Shown: positions 33,835 to 46,385, counted from the first letter of the stretch. The stretch: 64,000 nucleotides of DNA from Trachythela sp. YZ-2020 (GCA_016169945.1 JADLSH010000282.1:2125001-2189000); one strand, 5' to 3'. Program-made: numbers and translations. The notes: a model not told the origin generated them from the sequence alone.

Positions 33835-34769
33835 AGCCGGATGAGATATGCAAATTCGTCGACCATACACGGCATGAATGTTAATTACATTATTGTTAAT
33901 GTTATTAGCAATTTTTCGTTGTTTGACTTTTAACCCACAACGAAGGCCGCGATAAGGTTTCAGGATTTCAAAATAACGAAGGAGAAGATATGTATGTATT
34001 TGGCTAACTGAGAAGATCGAAGACTACGAATAAATGTTGGCTTGTATGAAATCTTTGTGATGGCGGCCGACCGTGACGACGCTCCGACGGTGATTAAATT
34101 TTCCTTTTTGATGTTTCAGGACCAGGATTTGGCGACACGTCAACACATATGGTCAGATCAACCTTAAAAGGTTTCCAGGGAAGTGCTAAACAAATAGATC
34201 CATGTTTCGACGGTTTATTCACTGCAAATGGAACTTTGAATTTCGAATCATATTTTGTTCGGTGAATATTGACATGCTGCCTGAAAAAAGGTCGATTCGT
34301 ATATCGTTGAAATCAAACCATCCGCATTCAATCCATAAGAATTTTTGTAGATATTACTCTCAACAATACTTGTAAACAATCTAAATGCCAAAAACTGATT
34401 CGAAAAGTTCAAAAATATTAAATAAATGACGAGCCTACGTTGGCAGCCGTTTTGGCGCCGGAAGTCTTTTATCACATAACAGTTAAATATGTATTTTCTA
34501 AAGGAATGCAATTAAATTCAGGACACACTTCATTAAGAATTTTCTAGCATTCTGATTGGTTAATTCATCTATTTATACAGATTTGAATTCAATTCTGTCT
34601 CTCACTCTTGCAATCCAACACTGCTATACGGCTTAGGTGCCCACCCGCACACCCACTTAATTAACATTAGGCTTAGTACAATTAATTCTATATGTTCCTA
34701 AACAATTATTTTGTTGGCATTGTAGACCGTTCAGAGCTTGTTGGAGCATCTATTAGTCAAGCCGCCCCT
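33835..34769. other. No confident gene
   Basis: A plus-strand acceptor (GATGTTTCAG at about 34110-34120) is followed by an open stretch of about 48 codons (HMVRSTLKGFQGSAKQIDPC) ending in TGA at about 34264; the product is not recognised. The rest is AT-rich and empty. Confidence 0.3.
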
Positions 34770-37110
34770 CAACTGCTTGGTCAACCGGAGTAAGTAAGGA
34801 AGGACTGTAACATGGATGACGGTAACGATAATTTAATTGAGCAGTTGAGTGAGGTAAAATATTACTCTGAATTTGATCATTGTAGTACGCACAAGGGTTC
34901 AAATGTAAAGGGTATACTGAAAACGCAAATATAATTTTGGAAAAGAATAGGAGCGCCAAGCAACATATTATCTGTCATCAGAGAGCAGGAATATAAATAA
35001 AATAGATTAAAAAAAATAACAAATCCGCCTTTATACAGTCTGATTTCGTGAACGAGGCTATCAAATAACTAATTACATCAGGGCGAGTTTTGGAGGTCCA
35101 ACAGTCACCCCATGTGGTCAATCCTCTCAGTGTGGCAATACAACGATCAGGGGAAAAGTGACTGATTTAAGGCATGTCAATCAACATCTCGAAAAACAAA
35201 ATTAGATGAAATAATTATGAAGATTGGAAAGTAGGACTCTCGTATTTTCAGAAAGGAGCTTATATGATTTCATTCGATCTCAAAAGTGGTTATCACCACA
35301 TAGAAATCCATCCAGAACATCAGACATTTTTGGGGTTTGCTTGGAAATTTTCAAACAGTTATAATCGTAGATCTTTTATTTTCACGGTTTATTTTTTATC
35401 TACTGCACCGCACATATTTACCAAAACACTGAAACCGCTTGTTAAACATTGGAGGTTTAATGGAATTAATCTAGGACTTTTTTTGATGATGGATGACCGA
35501 AAAATAAAAATATGCATGTACCTATTTTGTCAAAAAAATTTGCCAGTGGGAACCTTGCCAAATTAGGGAATGGTTAGGTGTACTGTGGGATTCCATAAAC
35601 GGAACTATTCGTGTGACAGACAAGAGAATAATAAGCATAATTGAAGGAATAGATTCAGTTTTTCAGAAAAATTAGTTGGTTACGGCTCGTAAACTCGTTC
35701 TTGCATCTCATCAAGGGCACGTACATTAAGTGGTTTCCGGACAGCCAAACCGCTTGTAAAATTATTTCCTTTGGGACCATGTGGCCAGATTTACATATTA
35801 TTGCCCTGAAGATTTTTCAGATTTGTGCTGACAATGCCATTCACTTACAAATTCAGTGGATCCCTCGAACAGAAATAGAAAGAGCTGACTTTATAAGCCG
35901 GCTCATTGACATTGATGATTAGCAAATCACTGTAAATTGTTTGAAGCTATAGAAAAGTGATGGGGCATACACACTGATATATGGTAAGAAAATTAGCAAA
36001 TATTTTTGAAGATTTTGGAATCCAGGTTCCAGTGGAGTCGATTTCTTTGTTCAGAATTTAAACGGAGAAAACTGTCTGCTTGTTCCGCCAGTAGATCTGA
36101 TGGTCAGAGCACTGCATTATTTGCACGCTTGTAAGGCAACGGCGACAATAGGTGTTCCATTTTGGCCGGTTATTTCCAGAAAGTATGCGAATTTCATAGT
36201 GGGATCTAAGTTGTTCAATGGAAGAACCGCCTTCGCACACGGTAGAAACACAAATTCATTGTTGGGTTCTGATAGATTTTATTTGACTATTAAGGAACAC
36301 TTTTATTTGACTATTAAGCATCGTGTGGCGCTTGCCTAAAGATGGTAACATCTTCTGATTTTCTTTGATGAAAAGTTGACAATTATATGAAGCTATACGA
36401 CAGGCACAGGCCTAGGAACTGAGGTTACATTTTATGGCAGATTATAGCATGGCAGAGAATGCAAATTATAGAAGTGCGAGTTCAGTTAAAAAAAACTGAT
36501 TTGCGTGTAAAACATGCAAAACGTATGGTAGGCACTGGCCAGAATTAGAGTTAACTGCATGGCGCTTGCCAAAAACCTATGACGTATTTAATTGAAGAGA
36601 ATAAAAGTTATTCAGAACACACTATGTTTATGTTTTAAAAACTTGGTAATAGATCATTGTTCATATTTTTTCTTGAAGATATTTAAAATTTCTAGGGAAT
36701 TGAACGCTTTGCCAATCAATTTGTTGGAGCACCCATTTGTTGGAGCAGCTCTTCCAATCTAAAGCAAAATCGACATCTGAAAGATATCTTAAAGAGATAG
36801 GGGAACAAGGTTTTATAAAATATTCAAATACTTATAAGCTATACAGAAATAGGCTGTCATATTGTAGATGTCGAGAAATATTTAAGGACTGTATTAAAAA
36901 TAACTTGGTTACGACAGCAGTTTATATGCATGGATTACATAGTTTACGGTCAGGAGGAGCGACAGCAGCAGTCAAATATAACGAACATTTTGTTAGCAAG
37001 ATCACTTAAAATCCACGGGCGATGGAAATCGGACAATGCAAAAGATATGTATATTTTGGACGATATAGCAGAGCATTTGAGAATTTCGAGTAACTTAGGA
37101 TTATAGTAAT
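34770..37110 (+). mobile_element. DIRS-like tyrosine-recombinase retrotransposon, decayed
   Basis: In order on the plus strand: GSNVKGILKTQI and FWKRIGAPSNILSVIRE (region before RT), a degraded LRHVNQHLEK, RT ISFDLKSGYHHIEIHPEHQT with LGFAW, an RNase H region (KWFPDSQTACKII, WIPRTEIERADFISRL), a linker NGENCLLVPPVDLMVRALHY, and a tyrosine recombinase C-terminus GLHSLRSGGATAA followed, after a frameshift, by HGRWKSDNAKDMYI. RT, RNase H and YR in this order define DIRS-type elements, which integrate through a circular intermediate without an integrase. At least five frame breaks or stops make it inactive. Terminal or internal complementary repeats were not found. Confidence 0.88.
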
Positions 37111-37930
37111 AACAATGTGTGTAATAGAAATGTAATAAAACAGTGTGGATTGTCTGAGCAACCAACCATATATTGTTGTATATTGTCTCTTTATTATGAA
37201 TTTAAGCATGGAGATTGAAAATAATTTACGTTCGGTTGAACGCAGTCAATTAGAACGTAATAATAATTACTACCGAAAAAGCAACTGAAAACTTGTTTGT
37301 TTTATTATTTTTACCCAAAAGCTCGTTAATTAATTGCCAGCTTTTCTTCGGGTCTTTAATCTGAGAACAGTTCTCAATTTTATTGCAGAAATAGCTTTTT
37401 TTAGCCTTGTAAATTTGAAAATTAACTTTGTTACGAATATCTTTATACTTATCCCAGTGTGTTTGGGAGTTACATTTAACAGCTTTCTTTTTATGAAAAT
37501 CTCTCGTTCGCATCAGCTCTCTACTGTTCGAAGTAATTCAAGGGAGTGAATTGCTTCCAACCCTCTTACATCTAAAGGGCGAATGACGATCAAGAACTTG
37601 CAAATAATGCAAATAATGCAAACTGTGTTCCGATATGCCAAGGTGCACAACCTCAGTGTTTACAAAGTTTTCTTTATTATATTCGTGAAAAACAGATCGA
37701 TGGTGGTTGCTGACGTTCTCGTCACCCTTGTGGGCTCATTAATTAGCTGATCAAATTGGTAAAGGGAAGATAGAAATTGTAATTTACGTGTGTAAGAGTC
37801 TGGAGGAGATTTACTGACATCACAGTCTAAGTCACACTTAAGTCACACTTTCGGACTTTACCTGAATTCTATAATCTTCTGAAATATTACTTAGGCTTAT
37901 TTGCGATGTTTGGGTCACACCAAGTTAGAG

Positions 37931-38957
37931 TTATACTTCCTTCTGATGGTCCTCCTGCGATGCCCCCAGGCTTACGACTAGCTTTAGTAGGCCTTCTAGC
38001 AAATTCATCGGCGAAGTCGGGTTGTAAAAAAATAACTCGCTTCTTTGGTTTCTCGGGCGTGATGTCACGTCGTTTTCCCTCAAGAACCTTATAAAGTTAG
38101 TGGCTAAAAAGGCAGAGCCTTTTGCATTTAAGTGTAGTTGGCTTCCATTAAGACACGTATTATCCAAGTTGTCATTGTCAATAAAATCAAAATGGTATTT
38201 TATACAGATCTCTTGCAACGCTTTGTTTACGGTCTTGACTTTTTCGTCTAATATAAGGTCGCGCCTTAGCGTAATGCTGGACAGCCCAATTCTGGGAACA
38301 TTTCCTTTATTCTCAGTGCCAGGCTCCCAATCTTCTTAGCACTTAAATTAGGTGCTTCAGTAGGAACATTATTAGTACCTGCGTGGACAATAAGGTGCGA
38401 AGGCATAGAATCAGTTTTTATTGTTTTGACCTCACGTTGAATCTCTTCAGCCGTCTTCCCAGGGAAATTTCGTTTGTTGATTTTTTCCTTGACAGTTTGC
38501 GGGGGTCAATACTTTCTATAATCGAGTCACCAATCATAAGAATGGAGCTATCTTTGTTGACCTGAGATTTTGTATTATCAGATAATGGACTGTTCAACAA
38601 CGATGAACTCTGATGATTATTGTCAGTTTGTTTAGATTTATTATAGTTATTGGTGTTTGGTGGTCTTTGACTTTCCTTTATAATCTCGTCACGTGTCGAT
38701 GTTTGATAAGTTTGTGAGTTGTTTGAACACGCTTGTTCATCATCTAAGTGGTCTTCCATGTTGGTGTTGCTAGTATCGGTGTTACTACCGCATAATTCGA
38801 CATTTAGGGTAGAAAATTTATTCTGATTTTCCACGATATAACAATCCTTATTGCCTTGGGGGGTTGTCAGTGCAGAGCCGTTTTTAACTGGACTCCAATC
38901 GTTTTGTTTGAAAGCGGTTTTAGACTGATTAGTAGGATCTTTTTTCGAAGTCTCCAT
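37931..38957 (-). pseudogene. LINE C ORF1, esterase part
   Basis: The Asn/Ser-rich linker is followed by SSILMIGDSIIESIDP, with the GDS block I of SGNH hydrolases, and at the far end by CLNGSQLHLNAKGSAFLATN, corresponding to block V (LHLN, catalytic His). The two ends are in different frames, so a frameshift or small deletion lies between 38418 and 38218. Esterase domains are known in ORF1 of CR1-clade LINEs; the role in retrotransposition is not settled. Confidence 0.82.
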
Positions 38958-39165
38958 ATTTTATGACAAATTATGGAGGTAATTTTCGTTTAGCAAGCCT
39001 AGTACAGTTACTAAGCTTGCCTTTTCATCTTCAAGAACCTTGATTTTAGTATTCAAATCGGAAACAATATATACAAGGTTATTCAACCGTTCAGTTTTAA
39101 CAGCGTTCTCGTTTCGTAGTTCATCGTTTTGACCGCGAAACTGTTCATTTTCCTGCCTGGCGAAG

Positions 39166-39702
39166 CTACTGTAGTAATTTGTGCAGGTCGTAGCTTTCCT
39201 GCATATCTGAAGGAGCGTTTACATGAGCGCGAGATGCGGTTGTAAAATTGGCTAGTGACATTTTGTTTTCGTTTGTGACAACTTTAAGTTGTTGAATTTG
39301 TACTTTGATTTCACTAATCGCTTCAGTGAGCGACTGATCACCGTGCAAAGTTTGAGATTTGGTTTGATATCCTTGGTCCGATGAAAAATCGCCATGAATA
39401 TAATTCATTTCCAACGTTTCTGCATTTAAACCGGTTTGTATTTCGCCATAGATTTTGCTTTCTATTTCGTGTGATCTGCTTCCCAAGAACGTTACGAACT
39501 TTTTGCCTTGATACCATTTAATATTGATGATTTCGTTTTCGTTAGTGCAGTCATTTTCGTTTGTAAATGCTTTCACATCACCAGCATGAGAACTCCATTT
39601 TCGCTTTAGATTTAGTTCATCAGCGATAAAAGACTTCAGAGTCTCAAGATTACCGCCCCACATGAGCTTGGAATCTTTGGTAGCGAAATAGCTATAGGTC
39701 AT
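39166..39702 (-). pseudogene. LINE C ORF1, N-terminal domain and coiled coil
   Basis: The start MTYSYFATKDSKLMWGGNLE is followed by KRKWSSHAGDVKAFTNEN and a W/F-rich region with KFVTFLGSRSHEIESKIYGE, then a predicted amphipathic helix (AISEIKVQIQQLKVVTNENK). The N-terminal pattern (W.G...LK.F....L.....HAGD.K.F) recurs in ORF1 of LINE H. The same helix occurs in LINE E ORF1 (AINDIKVQIQKLKID). Confidence 0.8.
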
Positions 39703-39879
39703 AATAGCACAGTATAATTTAAGTTAAAACACAGGAGCAAAAAAATATACGTGATATCCGACTAAAATAGATCTATATAACTAAAATAAAATTAAAACAA
39801 AACAAAAATAAAACAAAAATATCCAACAAAAATAAAACTAAAATATCCAACTAAAATAAAATTCAGCTATGTTGGATCG

Positions 39880-40490
39880 AGGCAAAATCTTGGCAAAATT
39901 AATGATGTTTTTCCTGTAATGATAAATAACCAAGTGATTCCCAGAGTACATTCAATCCCATGTCTAGGCGTCACTCTTGATGAAACACTTAGCTGGGATG
40001 AACACATTGAATTGATTTGCAAAAAAGTTGGGGCCGGTATAGGAACTCTGAAACGCATTAAGCCCTACGTCCCTGCAAATACGTTACAGTCGATTTATAA
40101 TGCCCTGATACAGCCTTATTTTGACTACTGTTCTTCCCTTTGGGGAGTCTGTGGCAAGGCTCTAAAAAGTAAATTACAAAAGTTCCAAAATCGCGCATCT
40201 AGAATATTAGCTGGTGCTGGCTATGAAATTAGGTCCACTGACGTTCTTCCATCCCTCGGTTAGGATAATTTAGACACAAGAAGACACAATACCAAAGCAA
40301 TCTTATTGCTTAAATTCCTAAGTAATAGTTCAGCACAAAATTTAAAAGAACTATTAACTAGAAGGATCTTCTACAAACTAATCATGATCTCAGAAATTTT
40401 CACACTGATCAGACTCTTCCTAAACCGAAACGACAATTTCTCAAAAATAGCTTTAAATACAGTGGCGCTAAACTCTGGAACAGTATAGAA
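39880..40490 (+). mobile_element. LINE F fragment, RT C-terminal region
   Basis: The plus-strand frame 39919-40263 reads SIPCLGVTLDETLSWDEHIE, the NALIQPYFDYCSSLWG block and QNRASRILAGAGYE, the standard C-terminal RT region of CR1-like LINEs. A stop at 40261 interrupts LPSLG*DNLDTRRH, which continues in frame. The fragment ends in YSGAKLWNS, where LINE E's microsatellite tail begins, so LINE E inserted here in the opposite orientation. Confidence 0.85.
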
Positions 40491-40683
40491 TAGAATAGAA
40501 TAGAATAGAATCTTTATTTACCCACGGTGAACTTATCAGGATTTACATATATGGTACACTAACTAATTACAAAATTTTACAAACTAACAAATTACAGTTA
40601 TAGCTCAATATAGAAATAATTATAAAATAAAAATACCTGCTTTCCATAAGTGCCGTGCAATAATATAATTTGTTAAAATTCAA

Positions 40684-40887
40684 TCATTTAAAAAACCTAC
40701 TACAGCCCGATTTAAACACGCTGAGATTATTTGTTTTGCGTAGCTCAGTAGGAAGGCTATTCCAAAGCACAGCACCACTATAACCAAAGCTATTCTTTAG
40801 GTAGTTGGTCCGTGGCTTTGGAATAGCTAGTTTGCCTTCGGTGTCTCTCAATGAGTAGTTCGTGATGCTGCTACGGTCTATGAACAT
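40684..40887 (-). pseudogene. LINE E ORF2, C-terminal end
   Basis: The frame carries SLRDTEGKLAIPKPRTNYLK and FGYSGAVLWNSLPTELRKT, the terminal block shared by coral-type CR1 LINEs. It overlaps the preceding RT frame by 10 nt in another frame, so a single indel separates them. Confidence 0.85.
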
Positions 40888-42497
40888 GGCGGACGCAAGT
40901 AATCGGGAGCGAGTCCATTAAGTGATTTATAGACCATAGCAGCTTTTTCAAGCTTGCGCTGGGTATCGAGTTTTCTCCAGCCAAGCTTCTCTAGTAGAAA
41001 ATCAGCAGCAATGTCATAGCTAGAAGATGTTAACACTCTTGCTGCACGATTTTGCAATTTTTGAAGCTTATCAGCATAGGTTTTGTTACAATTATCCCAG
41101 ACGACGCAGCAATAATTAAAATGCGGTTGCACTAACGAATTGTAAATATACTGCAGAGTCGTAAATGGAACAAAAGGCCTTACACGTTTTATAGCTCCAA
41201 TGCTTGATGCAATCTTTTTAATTAGCTTATTGATATGCATATTCCAAGACAGATTTTCATCAATCAGTACACCTAGAGACTTTGTAAGCGAAACCTGATT
41301 AACAGGGATCCCATCAATTTCCAGAGATGGTAATGGGCTCAACGTACATAATCTTTGCCTTGAACCGATTAACATGAACTCTGTCTTGGATTGATTTAAA
41401 GTAAGCTTGTTTGCGATAAGCCACTCATTAACGTTGACAAGGTCTTGATTCAGATTCTGATTAATATCACGAACGTTATTGCTTGCCAACGTCAAATGAG
41501 TGTCGTCTGCATACATACGTGCCTGAGAATGTTCGAGGCAATTAGGCAAATCATTTATATAAATTAAAAATAGTAATGGCCCCAAGATAGTCCCCTGCGG
41601 GATACCACAGGACAGTGAGCGGTTCGGTGATAGAAAACCGTTCACGAAGCATTTTTGATTATGATCGTTTAGGTAAGATTTAAACCATTCACCTCCTATA
41701 CCATATGCATTTAATTTAGATAAAATAATTGCATGATCTACGGTGTCAAACGCTTTTTTGAGATCTAAGAAAACTACTGCGTTTACGTTACCGTGATCGA
41801 TGTTGTACGCCCAGTCGTTTGTGGCTTCGAGAAGAGCAGTAACTGTGGAATGTAGGCTTCGGAATCCTGATTGACTAGTTGAAAGTAATTTGTTATCCGT
41901 AAGAAAAAAATTGACTTGATCATAAATAATCCTCTCAAAAACTTTGGCCACAATAGGAATAATAGAGATGGGCCGATAGTTATTGAGATCCTTACGTTTC
42001 CCTTGTTTAAATAATGGTATGACCTTTGAACATTTCCAATCGTCGGGGAATATACCCGTGATAATGGAGCGGTTAAAAATTATACTTAGAGAATCTGAAA
42101 TCAAATCAGGGCATTCACGAAGAAGCCTAGCTGAAATTTTATCCAAACCAGTTGCTTTAGATTTGCTAAGTTTGGATAGAAGAGAAAAGACTATAGACGA
42201 ACTTGTTGTCTTCAGTTGAAAACTAGTACTAGCTCCACTTTCGTTACTTGAAAGGTAATCTAAATGAGAACGACTGTTTTCGTTACAAGGTATTTTATCG
42301 GCAAGCTTTGGCCCAATATCAGCGAAATGATCGTTAAGCGCCTCAGATAATTTTTGAGAGCCGCTTATAGAACAGCCGTTCAATTCAATTTCCTTTACGT
42401 GCGAGATGTGTTGTTTTCTTGAAGTTAGTTCATTAATTATATTCCAAGTCTTTTTCGAATTGCTTTTATTTTCGTGAAAAGCGCTCGTGTAATACAT
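40878..42497 (-). pseudogene. LINE E ORF2 reverse transcriptase
   Basis: 539 open codons with all core RT motifs: KATGLDKISARLLRE, VIPLFKQGKR with NYRPISIIP, motif A FLDLKKAFDTVDHAI, motif B CGIPQGTILGPLLFLIYIND, motif C RMYADDTHLTLAS, and the thumb with LTKSLGVLIDENLSWNMHIN. The catalytic aspartates are intact, so the RT domain itself is undamaged; only flanking frameshifts make ORF2 dead. The first methionine is internal. Confidence 0.92.
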
Positions 42498-42523
42498 TTC
42501 TTTGGCATGTTTGATTTCAGTAT

Positions 42524-42880
42524 TTACAATATTGCGAGTTCTCTTAAAAGCGTGCCAATCAGCTGGGTCATTAGAGCTGCACGCTTTATCTTCAAAATAT
42601 CTCGATCATGCATGCGTTGTTTTAAGTAAGGGGTAATCCAAGGCGATTTAGAAGCCCTAATACGCTTTGTACACAAAGGTGCATGTCTTTCAACAACACT
42701 ATTAAATATATTTTTCCAAACATGCCACATGTCATTTGGGTTATCATGTGCCCTAATTTCATCCCAATTCTGCAGCCAGATATCGTTTCTGAAACTTGCA
42801 GAATCAAAATTCTTAAACTTTCTATAGGTCACTGTAGAGGCCCTTAGTAAATAAACCAGTTGAAAGTTTACTAAATGCAT
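42524..42880 (-). pseudogene. LINE E ORF2, endonuclease-RT linker
   Basis: The sequence TYRKFKNFDSASFRNDI and SPWITPYLKQRMHDRDILK is the characteristic linker of CR1-like ORF2. A stop region and frame change near 42500 separate it from the RT. Confidence 0.8.
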
Positions 42881-42964
42881 AAATTAGGCTATGATCACTG
42901 ATACTGATATGAGAGACACCGGAGCAAACAATCTTATCAGGCGAATTGGTAAATATCAAGTCAA

Positions 42965-43534
42965 TTAGTGTTGAAGATATGATGACTTGGTTATGCGAGT
43001 TGGTTCGCTTATTAACTGTTGTAAGCCATAAAGATCAGTGATGCTAGTCAAAATGGTTGAATTATGATCCATTACGGTTGACCCAAAATTGCAGTTCAGG
43101 TCACCCATTAAGTAATATTCAACATTTTCTGCGTCGAGTCTACCTACTAGAGTTTCAAAATAGTTGAATTTGTCGACGGGTGAATCTGGAGGTCTATACC
43201 AAGTTGTAACGAGAAAAGGCTTGGATCTAGGTTTACGAATTTCGATACATAAATTTTCTAGTTGATCAATTGACATATCGAAACGTGGTAGAAAATTGAT
43301 ATTGCATCGAACATAAAAACATACACCACCCCCAAATCTGCCATTGACGCTTCTGTCGCGACGTACAATTTCATAACCAGATATATGAACCTCATTGTCA
43401 TTTATAGTAGAATCAAGCCTTGTCTCGTTAATTGCCAAAACATCGATTGAATGGTCAACAAGCAAAACTCTAAGCTCGTCGATATGCTTTATTATACTAG
43501 TAACATTAAGTGATGCTAGTTTGAAGCCCCGCAT
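42965..43534 (-). pseudogene. LINE E ORF2 apurinic-type endonuclease
   Basis: MRGFKLASLNVTSIIKHIDE (N of the active site), AINETRLDST (E), a YRPP block, YYLMGDLNCNFGS (D and N), and a further DLYGLQQLISEPTRIT. The frame breaks after KSS; the DLIFTNSP-like and SDHS motifs continue at about 42960-42885 in another frame. The enzyme nicks target DNA to prime cDNA synthesis. Confidence 0.88.
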
Positions 43535-43621
43535 AATAGGTATTGTTGGGGCTGACTGATTGATAGGACTATTTGGTTGATTATCGGTAACTGTAACAGA
43601 TTCACCCGGTAAGGCATTATG

Positions 43622-44935
43622 TCAATTTAAATTATTAGCAAATTCTGTAAAATTGTCTTGAAGAATTGAACTACCTATACTGTTAAGATGAAGGCCTCTA
43701 GAGTTTAAATGCGAACTATTAATGTTAGCATTGCCTAGGTATGAAATGTTTGCATTAATAGAATAACCTCTAAGAATGTTATTAACTAGATTTACCTTTA
43801 CGGCGAGTTCGTGATTATCATTCCTTACCAGCAATGCTGAAATACCCACAGCTGTATTTGGAGAAGCTTCCTTGATTCTAGTCACGAGTTTTAAAATGGA
43901 TTCAGCAACAACCTTTGGGGACGAACTTTTCAGATTGTTGGTTCCTACGTGTAGAATCATTTTATCAGGCTTTTTTCGGATTAGTGGGTTGATAAAGTCA
44001 TTCATATATTCTACAGTTGCTCCTGGAAAAGGCTTCACAACGAAGAAATTATCAGTGTCAATGCTACTCATTTTTGCACCGATAACATTTTTAACCAAGG
44101 AATCACCAGCGACGACCACGGTTTTCTTTTTCCTTTTTTGCTTTTTACATGGGGTGTCACGATTACATTCTGAGGCGACACGATGACATTCTGAGGCGTC
44201 GCGATTACGTTCTGGGTATTTCCTTTTCTGTTTTTTCTTTGAGTCGGCTGTATTGGATATATCCGTCGAGGCAATACTTGAGGTGTCACGATTACATGCG
44301 GAGGCGTCGGGATTACGTTCTGGGTGTTTTCCAATGTCATCTGAATGGTCTTTATTTTTGCTGTTGTTGTTGCTTTCAGATACGTTGGAGTTATTGCCAC
44401 ATACTTCATCATTCAGGATTGTGTATCTGTTGGAATTTTCCACAACATAGCAGTCATGGTCATTACTGTTGGCACGAACAGTCGATGCAGCGCCGTCTTT
44501 AAGACCTTTAACTTTAGTCCAGTCGTTTTGCTTATTGACAGTTAAAGATTGATCGTATGCGTGTTCTTTTTGGCGATAGTCATCGTTTAGGAGGCTTATT
44601 GCAGTTACCAAGCTTGCCTTTTCATCTTCAAGTATTTTAATTTTAGTATTTAAATCCGATAGAATGTATGCGAGGTTGTTCATGCGTTCGGTCTTTTCGG
44701 CATTTTCCCTCAGCAGATTTTCATTCTGGCATCGGTAATCTTCATTTTCCTGGCGAAGCTTGTGTAATTCAAAGCTTTCGTCTGGTTTCGGATGTGCAAC
44801 TTGAGATAGAGCCGTCAGCTTGGATATAGAGGTTTGGTTTTCTTTAGTATCAATTTTGAGCTTTTGAATTTGAACTTTGATATCATTAATCGCTTCAATT
44901 AACTTCTCACTATGCAAATGTTGGAGTTGGAGAAA
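43622..44935 (-). pseudogene. LINE E ORF1: coiled coil, Lys-rich linker and SGNH esterase
   Basis: In order: helix KLIEAINDIKVQIQKLKID, a long coiled coil with LLRENAEKTERMNNLAYILS, an Asn/Asp/Ser-rich linker with repeated NPDAS/NRDAS units, KKQKRKKK, then SGNH blocks VVVAGDSLVKNV (GDS), KPFPGATVEYM (Gly block), MILHVGTNNLKSS (GTN block) and NSRGLHLNSIGSS (catalytic His). All four blocks are visible. The frame runs on upstream to 45118 through the trinucleotide array; residues MVVVVVVVVSSS... there are artefact. Confidence 0.88.
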
Positions 44936-44959
44936 AAAAACAAAAAATAAAAAAAAACT

Positions 44960-44981
44960 ACTACTACTACTACTACTACTA

Positions 44982-45018
<37 letters not shown>

Positions 45019-45032
45019 CACTACTACTACTA

Positions 45033-45065
<33 letters not shown>

Positions 45066-45117
45066 ATACTACTACTACTAATACTACTACTAACTACTAC
45101 TACTACTACTACTACCA

Positions 45118-45196
<79 letters not shown>
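44960..45196. repeat. (CTA)n / (TAC)n trinucleotide array
   Basis: About 235 bp of CTA units with occasional CCA and AAT interruptions. The phase shifts near 45092 and 45115 (AACTACTAC). Adjoins the truncated 5' end of LINE E. Confidence 0.95.
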
Positions 45197-45269
45197 TGTA
45201 TTTCATAAACATGAAGACATGTGTTGCAATAGGGAAAGAACACTTTCACCCCTTGTTTTAATATTACTT

Positions 45270-45287
45270 GCAGGGAGCCACCTTAAA
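45270..45287. other. Isolated right terminus of the TTAA MITE
   Basis: GCAGGGAGCCACCTTAA matches the right end of the element at 15564-16825 plus its TTAA. No partner left end was found nearby, so it is probably a truncated copy. Confidence 0.55.
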
Positions 45288-45289
45288 TG

Positions 45290-46385
45290 TTCTACCATGC
45301 CGGAAATAACTGAGAGAACAGGTTATAGTCCTTCATCTATACTCCTCACCATCTCTACAGCACAACGCGTACTTCTTTAACAAATTTAATTAATTATATC
45401 GATGAGCATACCAACCGATTTTAGTTACCAGCATTAAATATGTATATAATCCCATACTCATGACCGGAAGAACAAAGCTAGAATAAATCATGTTCCTTAT
45501 TTTACCGTTAAGCACCCAAATTTAGTACAATAATTTTCGAGAAAAGAAATTGTCCTAAAAGAACAACTAAAAAGTATTAGCTACTATGAGATAAGAAGAT
45601 GGATATTTTCAAAGAATTCGTCTAGATGGCCTATAAACTAAACAAACTAAACATGGCCTATAAATTAGTCATGTTTAAGCCATCCATATCTTTAAGTTTA
45701 AACAACACTGAAATAAATTAAACCTTTCGGATGGAAAAAAATAAACTGGCTCACCGAGCAACTCTGTTACTTATACTAATTCTATGAACTACATTGATTG
45801 TACTGCGGAATTTTTGTGAATGACATACATTTAAGACAATTTTAAGCCACAAACGTTGTTTCTGATGACGTTGTATAGCTTGTATCATAAATATCCCTTG
45901 GTGGCCTATAGCTAGATGCAAGACCCAGTCACTCACCTGAACGTTGGCAGCTAATTACCTATCGATTATTGGTTGGAAAATTTATATTCTAAAAAGGCAA
46001 GGTATATTCAACATCTGGATCGTCTATTTCTGGTCTAGTCGAGTGTCAAACTGATCACATACACTTTAACAGGAAGAACTAGTGTGTCTTGACGATGTTT
46101 GCCTATATATTGTGAACATGAAAATTGATGCTGAACTCGGAATGCATCTTGCGACGCTTTACTTTAGATTTTCGATCTGGCAATGCCAGGAAAATTGAAG
46201 TAAATATCCAGGATATGCGGCAAGCCACGCTCCTCCAAATGATGGCACGGTTGTAAATAAAACAAGCTGTGCCTTCATGATAACAAATGTATGAGCGGTG
46301 ATAGCTTTCCAAAAAGTCAAAATATTTGAAACAATGAGAGAGCGATCTTAAACCGTATCACCATCTTAACAATTAAAGTATTATT
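45290..46385. other. No recognisable gene
   Basis: AT-rich; a short direct repeat of ATGGCCTATAAA(C/T)TA occurs at about 45628-45668. No supported coding region. Confidence 0.5.

Larger units (their letters stand above)
37250..39705 (-). mobile_element. LINE C: CR1-like element with ORF1 and remnants of ORF2
   Basis: From right to left: ORF1 N-terminal domain (39702-39166), ORF1 middle and esterase start (38957-38418), esterase end (38218-37931), then ORF2 endonuclease C-terminus (LINEPTRVTRTSATTIDLFF) at about 37770-37520 and the EN-RT linker (HWDKYKDIRNKVNFQIYKAK) at 37513-37260. The endonuclease N-terminus and the entire RT are deleted. The 3' end is missing. Confidence 0.85.
40497..44935 (-). 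mobile_element. LINE E: largely complete CR1-like LINE, 5'-truncated
   Basis: Read on the minus strand: ORF1 with esterase (about 44935-43622), ORF2 endonuclease (43534-42880), RT (42497-40878) and C-terminus (40887-40684), then a tail AATAAAGATTC followed by TATTC repeats (40494-40515). About five frame breaks separate the parts. The ORF1 N-terminus present in LINE C is missing; the element starts beside an A-rich stretch and the (TAC)n array. The closest relative in the window is LINE C. Confidence 0.9.

Noticed and set aside
34022..34264. Two-exon host gene beginning ATGGCGGCCGACC
   Set aside because: The ATG frame has no convincing donor that joins in frame to the acceptor at 34120, and the product is unknown.
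44877..45380. Leu/Tyr-rich 167-codon plus-strand frame
   Set aside because: Reads through the trinucleotide array antisense to LINE E ORF1.
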